36,831 bases of DNA from an uncultured bacterium. GTDB taxonomy: Bacteria; Krumholzibacteriota; Krumholzibacteriia; LZORAL124-64-63. The notes beneath the pieces are model-generated. The model did no database searches. It saw only the letters and a list, made by a program, of their open reading frames with translations, and was not told where the DNA came from. The DNA lies in the NCBI GenBank assembly GCA_903859215.1, contig CAIOLW010000130.1:1-36831 (forward strand), in the 5' to 3' direction. Shown piece after piece: positions 23,959 to 32,286 of this stretch. Each line of letters opens with the position of its first letter. Positions within the stretch are counted from its first letter, which is position 1. The position numbers were made by a program, and so were the translations under genes.

Positions 23959-24969
23959 TCACGGCAGGGCCCGGACGATGAAGGTGGACACGAGCGCCGG
24001 GACCGCGAAGTCCAGCGTGCGCGAGATGAAGCCGCGACGGCGCTCGGGCACCACCACGACGGTGCCGGGCGTGATCACGGGAATCGCGGCGCGGCCCGTG
24101 GCGCACGCCTCGAGGTCGACGCGGTACGGCTGGCCGCCGGGGGGGACGATGCTGATGTGGGCGACATCCGCGCCCGCGCTGGTGCCGCCGCCGAGGGCGA
24201 GCGCCTCGAACAGCGTCAGCGAGTGGGGGATGGCATGGGTGCCGCCGCGGGGCACCTGGCCCAGCACGTGGACGACGCTCGTGTCCTCGAGCGGCGCGCT
24301 GAGCGGCGCGAACGCCACGGCCACGGGCGCGCCGCGATCGGAGACGGGCACGAACAGGCGGTCGCCGGTCTGCAGCGCCGGCAGCAGGGCGTGGTCGCCC
24401 GACACGCGGTAGGCGCGCAGGTCGACGGTGACGGACGCGGCGCCGCGGTCCACCAGGACGCGCGTGAGCTGGCCGCCTTCGCTGATGCCGCCGGCCGCCA
24501 GGAGGGCGTCCTCGAGGTCGGCGTGCGGGGGCAGCATGTAGTCGCCCGGCTTGCCGACGTGGCCCTCGACGCGCACGGCCAGCCGCCGGCGCAGCACGCG
24601 GATCGCCAGCCCGTCGGGATGCTGGAAGAACTCGCGCAGTTTCAGCGACAGGCTGTCGGCCGCGACGTCGCATGCCAGCCCGGCCACGCGGCAGGGACCG
24701 GCCGGCGCCACGGTGATCTCGCCGCGCACATCCACGTCCTGCACGCCGCCCAGCTCGGACTGGTGCGGGAATTCGAGCAGGACCTCGTCCCCGGGCGCCA
24801 GGATCAGCGACGAAACCGGTGACGCCGCCATCGGCGCAACCGTCGCCGCATCTGCCGCCCTGGCCGGCGCCTCGACCACCGCCGCCTGCGCCGAAGCCGG
24901 CGCCACGCGCAACAGCGCCATCAGGACCAGCGTCAGGCAGCTTCCGGTGATGTGGTTCATGCGACGCAC
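23959..24969 (-). CDS. Wza-like polysaccharide export protein
   Basis: About 336 aa. Signal peptide at residues 4-28 (LTLVLMALLRVAPASAQA), without a lipobox, unlike E. coli Wza. The Poly_export domain spans about residues 55-135 (LILAPGDEVLLEFP, VRGEITVAPAG). Two SLBB domains follow (VRVEGHVGKPGDYMLP with LEDALLAAGGI, then VHVLGQVPRGGTHAIP with LFEALALGGG). The last 20 residues are a hydrophobic helix (FAVPALVSTFIVRALP), which in this family inserts in the outer membrane to form the pore. It is the first gene of the exopolysaccharide operon. The start is either GTG 24969 or ATG 24960; neither has a strong ribosome site. A sigma-54-type promoter candidate lies about 50 bp upstream. Confidence 0.91.
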   Translation of the reverse strand: MRRMNHITGSCLTLVLMALLRVAPASAQAAVVEAPARAADAATVAPMAASPVSSLILAPGDEVLLEFPHQSELGGVQDVDVRGEITVAPAGPCRVAGLACDVAADSLSLKLREFFQHPDGLAIRVLRRRLAVRVEGHVGKPGDYMLPPHADLEDALLAAGGISEGGQLTRVLVDRGAASVTVDLRAYRVSGDHALLPALQTGDRLFVPVSDRGAPVAVAFAPLSAPLEDTSVVHVLGQVPRGGTHAIPHSLTLFEALALGGGTSAGADVAHISIVPPGGQPYRVDLEACATGRAAIPVITPGTVVVVPERRRGFISRTLDFAVPALVSTFIVRALP

Positions 24970-25018
24970 GTCGCCAACTCTCGTTCGGGAACACTCAGGG
25001 GCACTCTCAGGCCTCCAT

Positions 25019-25034
25019 TACAAGAGCCGTGCCC
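25019..25034 (-). promoter_or_regulatory. Candidate sigma-54 promoter of the EPS operon
   Basis: On the minus strand GGGCACGGCTCTTGTA matches the -24/-12 consensus TGGCACGnnnnTTGCW at 10 of 12 defined positions, with exact spacing; the -12 C is T. Predicted transcription start is near 25008, about 40 bp before the exporter gene. The gene immediately upstream encodes a sigma-54 activator. Confidence 0.5.
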
Positions 25035-25061
25035 TGCGATGATGTGTTGTCCTGCAATGAT
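25033..25061. repeat. Tandem 11-bp direct repeat beside the sigma-54 promoter
   Basis: CCTGCGATGAT (25033-25043) and CCTGCAATGAT (25051-25061) differ at one base and are 18 bp apart, just upstream of the promoter for leftward transcription. They could be activator or co-regulator sites. Confidence 0.45.
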
Positions 25062-25140
25062 TTAGCGAGATCGACGGCGGGGATCAGTCTCATTCCGGGA
25101 CGACGGCGCGCCGCGCGTCCCACATTGGGCCGGGCGCGCG

Positions 25141-25174
25141 GCCGCCTCCCCGACCGGCAGGAGGGGGAGGCGGC
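25141..25174 (-). terminator. Hairpin after the response-regulator gene
   Basis: GCCGCCTCCCC (25141-25151) pairs perfectly with GGGGAGGCGGC (25164-25174), an 11-bp stem with a 12-nt loop, 19 bp after the response-regulator stop. No T-tract follows, so termination may be partial or Rho-assisted. Confidence 0.5.
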
Positions 25175-25192
25175 GCGGCCAGTCGGGCTCGG

Positions 25193-26572
25193 TCAGGCGA
25201 CCGTGAGGTTCAACTTGCGGTAGAGCGTGGCCCGCCCGACACCCAGCAACTGGGCCGTGCGCGACATGTTGCCTCCGGTCAGGCTGCGCGCCTTCGTGTA
25301 GATCTCCAGCTCGAGGTCGTCGAAGGTCCGCAGTTCGCCGGTCACCGGGTCGCGAAGGGTGATGACGTCCGGATCGTCGACGACCTGGCCGGGCGGTGTG
25401 CCGCCGCCCACGTTCCCCGGCAGGTGCGACGGCTCGATCGGCTCGCCGCGGCTGGCCAGGAGCGCGTACTGGACGACGTTCTGCAACTCGCGCACGTTGC
25501 CCGGCCACAGGTGCCGTGTCAGGAGGCGCAGCGTCGACTCGGCCACCTCCGGCACCGCCAGTCCCATGCCCTTGGCATAGAGGCGCAGGAAATGCCCCAC
25601 CAGCATGGGGATGTCGCCGACGCGCTCGCGCAGCGGCGGCAGGTCGATCGGGTAGACGACCAGCCGGAAGAACAGGTCCTCGCGGAACCGGCCCTCGGCG
25701 ACCATCTCCCGCAGGTCCCGGTGCGTCGCCGACACCACCTGGACGTCGACATGGATCTCGCGGTCGCCGGCCACGCGGCGTACCGTGCCCTCCTCGAGCA
25801 CGCGCAGCAGCGTCACCTGGGCGTCGAGCGTCAGCTCGCCGATCTCGTCCAGGAAGATCACGCCCTTGTGCGCTTCCTCGAAGAAGCCGCGCCGCAGGCG
25901 GTCGGCGCCCGTGAACGCGCCGCGCTCATGGCCGAAGAAGTAGCTCTCCTGCAGGTCCTTCGGGATGGCGCCGCAGTTGACCGGCACGAACGGACCGCGC
26001 GCCCGCTTGCCGTTCTCGTGGATCGTCCGGGCCACCAGTTCCTTGCCCGTGCCCGTCTCGCCCTGCAGCAGCACCGGCACATCCGCATCCAGCACCATGC
26101 CGATCTGCGACGCCAGCCTCAGCATGGCCGACGACTGGCCGACCAGCCCGTGGGCGCGCTGCTGCCGACCCAGCTGCAGGCGCAGCTCGCGCACCTCGAC
26201 CTCCAGGTCGTGGCGCTGGAGCGCCGTCAGCACGGCGCTGTCGAATTCGTCCGGCAGGATCGGCTTCACCAGGTAGTCGTGGGCGCCCGCCTTGATTGCC
26301 GTCACGCCGGACTGGGCGCCGTCGTCGCCGGTCATGACGATGACCGGCACCTGCGGTTGCCGTTCGCGGATCTCCCGCAGCAGTTCCAGGCCGGGCTTGT
26401 CGGGCAAGCCCAGGTCCAGGCAGATCGCCACCGGCGCGTCCGCCGCCAGCGCGCGCAGCACGCCATCGGCAGACGGGAACATCCGCGCCTCCAGGTCCAT
26501 CTGCTTCAGCCAGAACGCGTAGAGTTCGCGCGTTCCCGGGTCATCCTCGATGACAAACACGAGCCGGCTCAT
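25193..26572 (-). CDS. NtrC-family sigma-54 response regulator
   Basis: 459 aa with the full three-domain layout. The receiver domain (1-about 120) has the acidic pair at D10-D11 region (VIEDDPGT), phosphoacceptor D53 (CLDLGLPD) and the conserved Lys in LVKP. The AAA+ domain (about 140-370) has Walker A GETGTGKE, the sigma-54 contact loop GAFTGA, Walker B GVIFLDEIGEL and the arginine-finger region FREDLFFRL. The C-terminal Fis-type helix-turn-helix is SRTAQLLGVGRATLYRKL. It should activate sigma-54 promoters when phosphorylated. It overlaps the hybrid kinase gene by 4 bp (ATGA), making that kinase the obvious partner. The nearest sigma-54-like promoter is the one in front of the exopolysaccharide operon just downstream; PrsR-type regulators of other exopolysaccharide systems have the same architecture. 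Confidence 0.96.
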   Translation of the reverse strand: MSRLVFVIEDDPGTRELYAFWLKQMDLEARMFPSADGVLRALAADAPVAICLDLGLPDKPGLELLREIRERQPQVPVIVMTGDDGAQSGVTAIKAGAHDYLVKPILPDEFDSAVLTALQRHDLEVEVRELRLQLGRQQRAHGLVGQSSAMLRLASQIGMVLDADVPVLLQGETGTGKELVARTIHENGKRARGPFVPVNCGAIPKDLQESYFFGHERGAFTGADRLRRGFFEEAHKGVIFLDEIGELTLDAQVTLLRVLEEGTVRRVAGDREIHVDVQVVSATHRDLREMVAEGRFREDLFFRLVVYPIDLPPLRERVGDIPMLVGHFLRLYAKGMGLAVPEVAESTLRLLTRHLWPGNVRELQNVVQYALLASRGEPIEPSHLPGNVGGGTPPGQVVDDPDVITLRDPVTGELRTFDDLELEIYTKARSLTGGNMSRTAQLLGVGRATLYRKLNLTVA

Positions 26573-29500
26573 GGGGTCCTTCCTTTGGCAGGGGGCATCG
26601 GCGCCACGGGCGGCCAGGTGGCGATGCCGCGCCGGAGCGCGGCGGCGTCCTCGGTGGTGATTTCACGGATGGATTCGAGGTCGGTCTGGAACGCTTCGGC
26701 CGGCGTCTCGGCCGTCGCAGCTTCCAGACGACGGGCGATCTCCGCCACGCGCGGCGCCCCGACCGTCAGGGCCGAGCCCTTGATCCGGTGAGCGGCGCGC
26801 CGGGATTGCTCCCAGTCGCCGCGGGCGAATGCCGCGGCCAGGTTCTCGATCTGGCGCTGGGCGTCCGCGGCGAACGAGGCGATGAGTTGCCGCGCCAGGT
26901 CGGTCTGGCCGCGCGTCGCGACGCGCAACTGCGCCGCGTCGCAAGGGGGTGCAACGACGTCGGCCGGCGCCGCCGCCTCGCAGTGCAGCAGCCGGCACAT
27001 CGTTTCCTTCAGCGCCAGCTCGTCCTCGGTCTTGGAGAGGAACGCGTCCATCCCCGCCGCCAGGCACAGTTGCCTGACTTGCGTCGTCACATGGGCCGTC
27101 AGCGCAATGATGGGCGTGTTGGTGCCCGTGTCCCGCTCGCGCAGCCTGATCTCGCGTGCGATGTCGCACCCGTCCAGCCCGGGCAGTTCGATGTCCGACA
27201 GGATGATGTCGAACGTCTCGCGGGCATAGGCGGCCAGCGCGGACTCGCTGTCGTGTGTCAGGACGTAGTTGCACTGCCAGTATTTGAGCTTCTCGCCGAG
27301 CACGATGCAGTTGACCTCGTTGTCCTCGATCACCAGCACGCGCTTGCCGGCCAGGCAACAGGGATCCGAGGCGGGATCACACGCCGCCGCCGATTTCTCC
27401 AGTGCGCCCGGTACTTCGACGTCCGGATCGCGCGCCACCAGCCGCTTCAGGTGGGCCATGAGGTTGGCCGTGCGCACCGGCAACGGCAGTTCGGCGGCGT
27501 CCACGTGCCGGCGACGCGTGTCGATGACGATGAGCGCGCCCGCGCGCACCTCCAGGCGGATGGGCAGGTTCGGCTCCCACTCACAAATGCCCGCGCAGTC
27601 GGAAGGAGTGAAGTCGTCATCACACAGGCGCTGGGCCGCCACCTGGCGCTGGACGATGGCCACGTGGCGCGGGTCGTCACCGGTCACCTGCAGGCAGTTC
27701 GTGGCCGCCCGCACGGGGGTCGTCAGCAGGACGGGCATCATCATCGCGGTGAGCGGCAGGCGGCAGCGGAAGCAGGAGCCGCGGCCCGGTTCGCTCGTCA
27801 CTTCGATCGATCCCCCCATCAGTTCGACCAGCTGCCTGACGATTGCCAGGCCCAGCCCCGTGCCCTCGAAACGGCGCCGGGTCGAGTGGTCCGCCTGCAC
27901 GAACGGCTCGAAGATTTTGGGCAACGTCTCCGCATCGATACCGATGCCCGTGTCCCGCACCCGGATCTCGAGGCCAACATCGTTTTCGTCGAAGCGCGTG
28001 ACTCCCGCCTCGAGGCTGATCGAACCGCCGTTCGTGAACTTGACGGCGTTGCCCAGGAGATTGCCAACGATCTGCCGGAGGTGGACCGGATCGACGAAGA
28101 TCGTGCTCGGGAGCGTGGGTTCCAGGTCGCAATAGAAGGCCAGTCCCTTGGCCCGCGCGCTGGCCGCGTGCGTCTGGGCGACGTCCTCGAGCAGGTCCAC
28201 GGGGCTGATCGCCCGCGCCTGCGGCTGGACCTTCTTCTCGGAGATCTTCGAGAAGTCCAGGATGTCGCCGATGATGTCGCGCAAACTGCTGGCCGAGTTC
28301 AGCAGCGCGCGCAGGAACTCGCGCTGCCCGTCGTTCAGGTCGGTCCGCGCCAGGGCGCGACCGAGGCCGGTGATGCCCGACAACGGTGTGCGGATCTCGT
28401 GGCTCATGCGGGCCAGGAACGAGGCCTGGGCCTGGCTGGCCTCCTCGGCGCGCTCGAGGGCCTCGGCCAGCAGGCGCGTCGTGCTGCTCTGGATGCGGTT
28501 GGCGATCGTGCGCTCGACAGCGCGCGAGTACGCCTCGACCATCACCGCCAGCAGCGCCGTCTCCTCGTTGTGCCATTCGCGTGGCATGGACGTCTCGTCG
28601 AAGCCGAAGAACCCTTCCAACTTGCCGTTGATCGTCACCGGCAGCACCAGCAGCGCCTTGATGTCCTGCGACTCGAGCATGCCCCGGGTCTGGTCGTCCA
28701 GGTCGGCCTTGGCCAGGTCGGCGATGTGGATCGTGCGGCCTTCCTGCAACTCGCGGTTCCACCAGGGGAATTCACTGGCCGGCAACTGTTGCAGGTTCTG
28801 GATCTGCGCCGCGACCCCGGGCGCGCACCATTCATGCGTGTTCGAGAGCCAGGACATGTCGTTGCGGTAGCGGAACAGGTACGAGCGGGACACGTTCAGC
28901 GCCGAGCCGACGCGCTCGAGGATCATGTTGATGGCCGCGCTCAGGTCATCCGCCCGGAGGAACGAATTGAGCACATCGGATGTGATATCGCGCAGGCTCT
29001 GGAGGAGACCGATGCGGATCGCGGCATCGCGACGGCGCGTCACGTCCAGCGTCGTGCCGGCGGCGCGCAGAGGCTGGCCCTGCTCGCCCCAGCGCAGGAC
29101 GCGTCCGCGGTCCAGGACCCATACCCAGTGGCCGTCGCGGTGCCTCAGCCTGTGCTCCGTCTCGTAGGTGGGCGACCGGCCTTCCATGTGGGCGTACATC
29201 GCCGCGGTCACCATCGCGACATCGTCGGGGTGGACACGCTCTTCCCAGGCCTGCAGCCCGGGGGGCAGCTCGCCCGGGCCGAAGCCGAGGATGGCGGCCC
29301 AGCGCGGGTCGAAGCGGACGATGTTGGCCGGGATGTCCCACACCCAGTTGCCCAGGTCGGCGCCCGTCAGCGCCAGTTCAAGCCGCTCCTCGCTCTCTTC
29401 CTTCTCTGCCTTCGCCGACTGCAGGTCGCGATGGTCGAGGCAGCCCTCGACCGCGACCGTGAACTTCTCCATGACGTGCCCGAGCTGGTTGATCTCGCGG

Positions 29501-29943
29501 GCCGTGAGCGGATCGCGCTGGCCCGTGGCCACCATCTTGAGGAACCCGATCCTCCCGAGCGGGAACAACGTGACCACGCCCCGGATCCGGCCTTCCTCGG
29601 TGATCAGCTTGAGCCCGTCGTCCCCGTCGCCCCCGTCGATCGCCAGCGAGATCGCATGGTCGTCGAGCGCCGCCAGCGCCAGCGGATGCGTCGCGGGCAG
29701 GCACGCCGCGCCGGCGCCCGCTTCGGGCAGGGACAGCACGCGCACGAAGTGGTCTTCCGGCCGTCGCAGCCGGTCGCCGCGCACCCAGACGGAGATCGAG
29801 GACAGGTTGTGGATCTGGGCGAGCGTGCGGCAGAACGCCAGGCACATCTCGTCCAGGTCCGGCGAGCGGCCGATCGCCAGCGTCATCTCGTAGAGTCGCG
29901 CGATTTCCGTCGCCAATTCGATGCCGCGGCGTGTGTCATCCAT
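26569..29943 (-). CDS. Cytosolic hybrid histidine kinase (GAF-PAS-GAF-HisKA-HATPase-REC-HPt)
   Basis: 1124 aa from ATG 29943 (an upstream start at 29988 is possible but would overlap the FIST gene further). There is no transmembrane segment, so the kinase is soluble. In order: a GAF-like domain (about 10-170), a PAS domain (192-312, HPDDVAMV and GHWVWVLDRGRV), a second GAF (320-490), HisKA with phospho-His H515 (SHEIRTPL), HATPase_c (N box LLGNAVKF, DTGIGID, GTGLGLAIVRQL), a divergent region of about 130 residues that may be a pseudo-receiver, a receiver with D917 (ILSDIELPG) and an HPt domain with H1052 (AHRIKGSA). This gives a full His-Asp-His relay ending on the HPt, whose likely target is D53 of the sigma-54 regulator encoded next. 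The FIST gene upstream overlaps it by 8 bp and probably supplies the signal. Confidence 0.95.
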   Translation of the reverse strand: MDDTRRGIELATEIARLYEMTLAIGRSPDLDEMCLAFCRTLAQIHNLSSISVWVRGDRLRRPEDHFVRVLSLPEAGAGAACLPATHPLALAALDDHAISLAIDGGDGDDGLKLITEEGRIRGVVTLFPLGRIGFLKMVATGQRDPLTAREINQLGHVMEKFTVAVEGCLDHRDLQSAKAEKEESEERLELALTGADLGNWVWDIPANIVRFDPRWAAILGFGPGELPPGLQAWEERVHPDDVAMVTAAMYAHMEGRSPTYETEHRLRHRDGHWVWVLDRGRVLRWGEQGQPLRAAGTTLDVTRRRDAAIRIGLLQSLRDITSDVLNSFLRADDLSAAINMILERVGSALNVSRSYLFRYRNDMSWLSNTHEWCAPGVAAQIQNLQQLPASEFPWWNRELQEGRTIHIADLAKADLDDQTRGMLESQDIKALLVLPVTINGKLEGFFGFDETSMPREWHNEETALLAVMVEAYSRAVERTIANRIQSSTTRLLAEALERAEEASQAQASFLARMSHEIRTPLSGITGLGRALARTDLNDGQREFLRALLNSASSLRDIIGDILDFSKISEKKVQPQARAISPVDLLEDVAQTHAASARAKGLAFYCDLEPTLPSTIFVDPVHLRQIVGNLLGNAVKFTNGGSISLEAGVTRFDENDVGLEIRVRDTGIGIDAETLPKIFEPFVQADHSTRRRFEGTGLGLAIVRQLVELMGGSIEVTSEPGRGSCFRCRLPLTAMMMPVLLTTPVRAATNCLQVTGDDPRHVAIVQRQVAAQRLCDDDFTPSDCAGICEWEPNLPIRLEVRAGALIVIDTRRRHVDAAELPLPVRTANLMAHLKRLVARDPDVEVPGALEKSAAACDPASDPCCLAGKRVLVIEDNEVNCIVLGEKLKYWQCNYVLTHDSESALAAYARETFDIILSDIELPGLDGCDIAREIRLRERDTGTNTPIIALTAHVTTQVRQLCLAAGMDAFLSKTEDELALKETMCRLLHCEAAAPADVVAPPCDAAQLRVATRGQTDLARQLIASFAADAQRQIENLAAAFARGDWEQSRRAAHRIKGSALTVGAPRVAEIARRLEAATAETPAEAFQTDLESIREITTEDAAALRRGIATWPPVAPMPPAKGRTP

Positions 29944-31084
29944 GGCAGACACCCACGACCGCGGTCCAGTTGTAGAAGTCGAGCGCACCCGACTGGTTGC
30001 TGGCGATCTCGCCGGTGGTCAGCAGTCCCGCCGGCTTGCGCACGGCGCCGGCCGCTGCCGCCGTCGCGGTGATCGATTCCAGTTCGGCGGCGAACGTCGA
30101 CCGGAGGAACTGCTTGCGGAAGATGCAGTCGATGACGAAGGCGCCCGGCATCCCGCCGTCGCCGCGATCAGCAGGCACGCCGGCGAGCGCCTGGATCGTC
30201 GCCTCGCGGGCGGCGGCCAACAGCGCCGCCGGCGTCCCGTAGAGCAGCGAGAGCGTCGCGTGCTCCGGCACCTCGGCCTGGCAGACCAGCGCGCCTTCGG
30301 TGGTCACGCCCAGGGGATTGCGGACGACCGACTCGGCGTCCTTGCGGTAGAGCCCGAACGGGAACCAGCGGGCCACCTCGGCGAAGTGCTCGACATCGAA
30401 CGGTTGGCCGGTCTCGGCCTCGACCAGGTCGCGGTAGACGGAGTAGGCCGGCTGCCAGTTCAGTTCCTCGATCAGGTTGCCGCGCGTGCGCGACGCCAGC
30501 AGCGGCTCGTGCAGCACGCGCCAGCCGTGGCGCGCTCCCAGGCTCCAGCGATCGGCCAGCGGCACGACGATGGCGCTGCGCGCGCGCACTTCCGTGCCCA
30601 CGAACAGGCACGCGAGGTCGTTCTGTTCGTACGACCCGGCGCCGCCGCCCAGGTAGCACAGCCTTCGGCCGACGGTCCGGTAGATGCCCTCGAGGAAGTT
30701 GCCGATGTGCGGCGCGTGGCCGTCGATCAGGATCAGCGCCGAGGGGCGGTCGGCCAGGATCGTCGCCGGGGCGTCGGCGCCCAGACCCCAGGTGTCGTAG
30801 GGGCGGCCCAGATCGGACATCAGCACGGGGGTGCCCGCGCCCTCGAAGAAGACCAGCAGGGCGCCGCTGTCCTGCGTCACGCCGTCGAAGATGAGCCCCG
30901 GGAAGAGCCCCCCGAAGACGGGAACTGTAAGCGTGGCCAGGCCGGGAAGCAGCGCGCCCAGGCGGTCGACATCGGCGGCGAGGAGGAAAACCCCCAAGGC
31001 ACCCTGTCGTCCCGCAATGAGACGATTGGCATCTTCCTGCATGGTTGTTATATCAAAATGGGACACATGTGCAATGTCAATCAT
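29936..31084 (-). CDS. FIST-domain signal sensor
   Basis: 382 aa. The FIST_N domain covers about residues 25-220 and FIST_C about 225-360. Visible features are VFGGLFPGLIFDG, the Gly-rich YLGGGAGSYEQND and the C-terminal half with ITATAAAAGAVRKPAGLLTTGEI and DFYNWTAVVGVC, which are typical of the family. FIST proteins are intracellular sensory modules thought to bind small ligands such as amino acids and to feed two-component systems. There is no signal peptide or membrane segment. It is the first gene of the sensor-kinase-regulator operon and overlaps the kinase by 8 bp. ATG 31084 has AGGAGA unusually far upstream (13 nt). The 131-bp gap before it contains an AT-rich patch (31149-31164) likely to hold the promoter, but I cannot fix the boxes. 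Confidence 0.9.
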   Translation of the reverse strand: MIDIAHVSHFDITTMQEDANRLIAGRQGALGVFLLAADVDRLGALLPGLATLTVPVFGGLFPGLIFDGVTQDSGALLVFFEGAGTPVLMSDLGRPYDTWGLGADAPATILADRPSALILIDGHAPHIGNFLEGIYRTVGRRLCYLGGGAGSYEQNDLACLFVGTEVRARSAIVVPLADRWSLGARHGWRVLHEPLLASRTRGNLIEELNWQPAYSVYRDLVEAETGQPFDVEHFAEVARWFPFGLYRKDAESVVRNPLGVTTEGALVCQAEVPEHATLSLLYGTPAALLAAAREATIQALAGVPADRGDGGMPGAFVIDCIFRKQFLRSTFAAELESITATAAAAGAVRKPAGLLTTGEIASNQSGALDFYNWTAVVGVCHG

Positions 31085-31215
31085 GGCGTTAAATGGCTCT
31101 CCTGATGGAACTTAGGTCTTAGGTGGCGCCGTCTCATTACGGTGCAGTATTCATAATGATACAAGATCCGTGCCGCCGGGTCAGCAGCCGGTTTGGGTCG
31201 CCGTCAGCCGGGGGC

Positions 31216-32286
31216 TCAGTCCCGGAAGAGCAGGGCGTGGTCGGGCGCCTGCAGGGACCACATGACCGACGCACCGGCCCCCAGCGGAACCAGTTCCCCG
31301 GCCGTGCCGCCGGGCACCGCGTCAGGCACCGGGCGCGGCGTGCACACCAGGGTCAGCGTGCCGCGGTTGAACGGCAGGCCGTAGAACATGGGCCCGTGGT
31401 GCCCGGCAAAGCCCTCCAGCCGGTGCAGCGCCCCGGCCTGGTCGAACACCGTCGCGTACATTTCGATGGCGGTCGGCGCGCTGAAGATCCCGGCGCACCC
31501 GCAGTTGCATTCCTTGGCGCCCCGCGCGTGCGGCGCGCTATCGGTGCCCAGGAAGAACTTCGGCGAGCCGCCCGTCGCCGCCGCGACCAGCGCCAGGCGA
31601 TGCTCCTCGCGCTTGAGCACCGGCAGGCAGTAGTAGTGCGGGTTGAGCCCGCCCCTGAACATCGCCCCGCGGTTGTAGAGCAGGTGATGGGCGGTGATGG
31701 TCGCCGCCAGCGTGGGCGGTCCCTGCAGCACGAAGTCGACGCCCTGCTTCGTCGTCACGTGCTCGAGCACCACCTTCAGGCCGGGCACCGCATCGATCAG
31801 CGGGCGCAGATGCCGCTCCAGGAAGACAGCCTCGCGATCGAAGACGTCCACTGCGGGATCGGTCACCTCGCCGTGCACCAGCAGCGGCATCCCGCAGGCG
31901 GCCATCGCCTCGAACACGGGCCGCGCGCGCACCAGGTCGGTCAGGCCGTCGTCCGAGTTCGTCGTCGCGCCCGCCGGATACAGCTTCGCCGCCACCACGA
32001 CACCGTCGGCGCGCGCCCGCTCGATCTCGGCCGGCGTGGTCGCGTCCGTCAGGTACAGCGTCATCAGCGGCGTGAAGTCGAGGTCGGGGTGCAGCGCGTC
32101 GAGGATGCGGTCGTAGTAGGCGCGCGCCGCGGCCGCCGTCGTCACCGGCGGCTTCAGGTTCGGCATGATGACGGCGCGGGCGAAGCAGCGCGCCGTGTGC
32201 GGCAGCACATGGGCCATGAGGTCGCCGTCGCGCAGGTGCAGGTGCCAGTCGTCGGGGCGCGTGATGGTCAGGGTCGATGGTGTCAT
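31216..32286 (-). CDS. pyrC: Dihydroorotase (class II, PyrC)
   Basis: 356 aa, normal length for E. coli-type PyrC. It interconverts N-carbamoyl-aspartate and dihydroorotate, the third step of pyrimidine synthesis, using two zinc ions. Metal and substrate motifs are DDWHLHLRDG near the N terminus (H-x-H), the carbamylated Lys in AKLYPAGATTNSDDG, the His in LVHGE, VLEHVTT, and the catalytic Asp in FLGTDSAPHARGAKECNCGCAGIFSAP-type C-terminal sequence (Asp in GTDSAPH). The ATG at 32286 overlaps the moeA stop by 4 bp, so it is co-translated with the molybdenum-cofactor genes, an unusual pairing. No other pyrimidine gene is in the window. Confidence 0.96.
   Translation of the reverse strand: MTPSTLTITRPDDWHLHLRDGDLMAHVLPHTARCFARAVIMPNLKPPVTTAAAARAYYDRILDALHPDLDFTPLMTLYLTDATTPAEIERARADGVVVAAKLYPAGATTNSDDGLTDLVRARPVFEAMAACGMPLLVHGEVTDPAVDVFDREAVFLERHLRPLIDAVPGLKVVLEHVTTKQGVDFVLQGPPTLAATITAHHLLYNRGAMFRGGLNPHYYCLPVLKREEHRLALVAAATGGSPKFFLGTDSAPHARGAKECNCGCAGIFSAPTAIEMYATVFDQAGALHRLEGFAGHHGPMFYGLPFNRGTLTLVCTPRPVPDAVPGGTAGELVPLGAGASVMWSLQAPDHALLFRD

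Noticed and set aside
26788-30072. Open reading frame of nearly 1,100 codons on the plus strand opposite the hybrid kinase
   Set aside because: It is an antisense shadow of the kinase; all catalytic motifs are on the minus strand.
31109-31123. Tandem CTTAGGT repeat upstream of the FIST gene
   Set aside because: Two 7-bp copies only, with no recognisable regulator site; too short to weigh.
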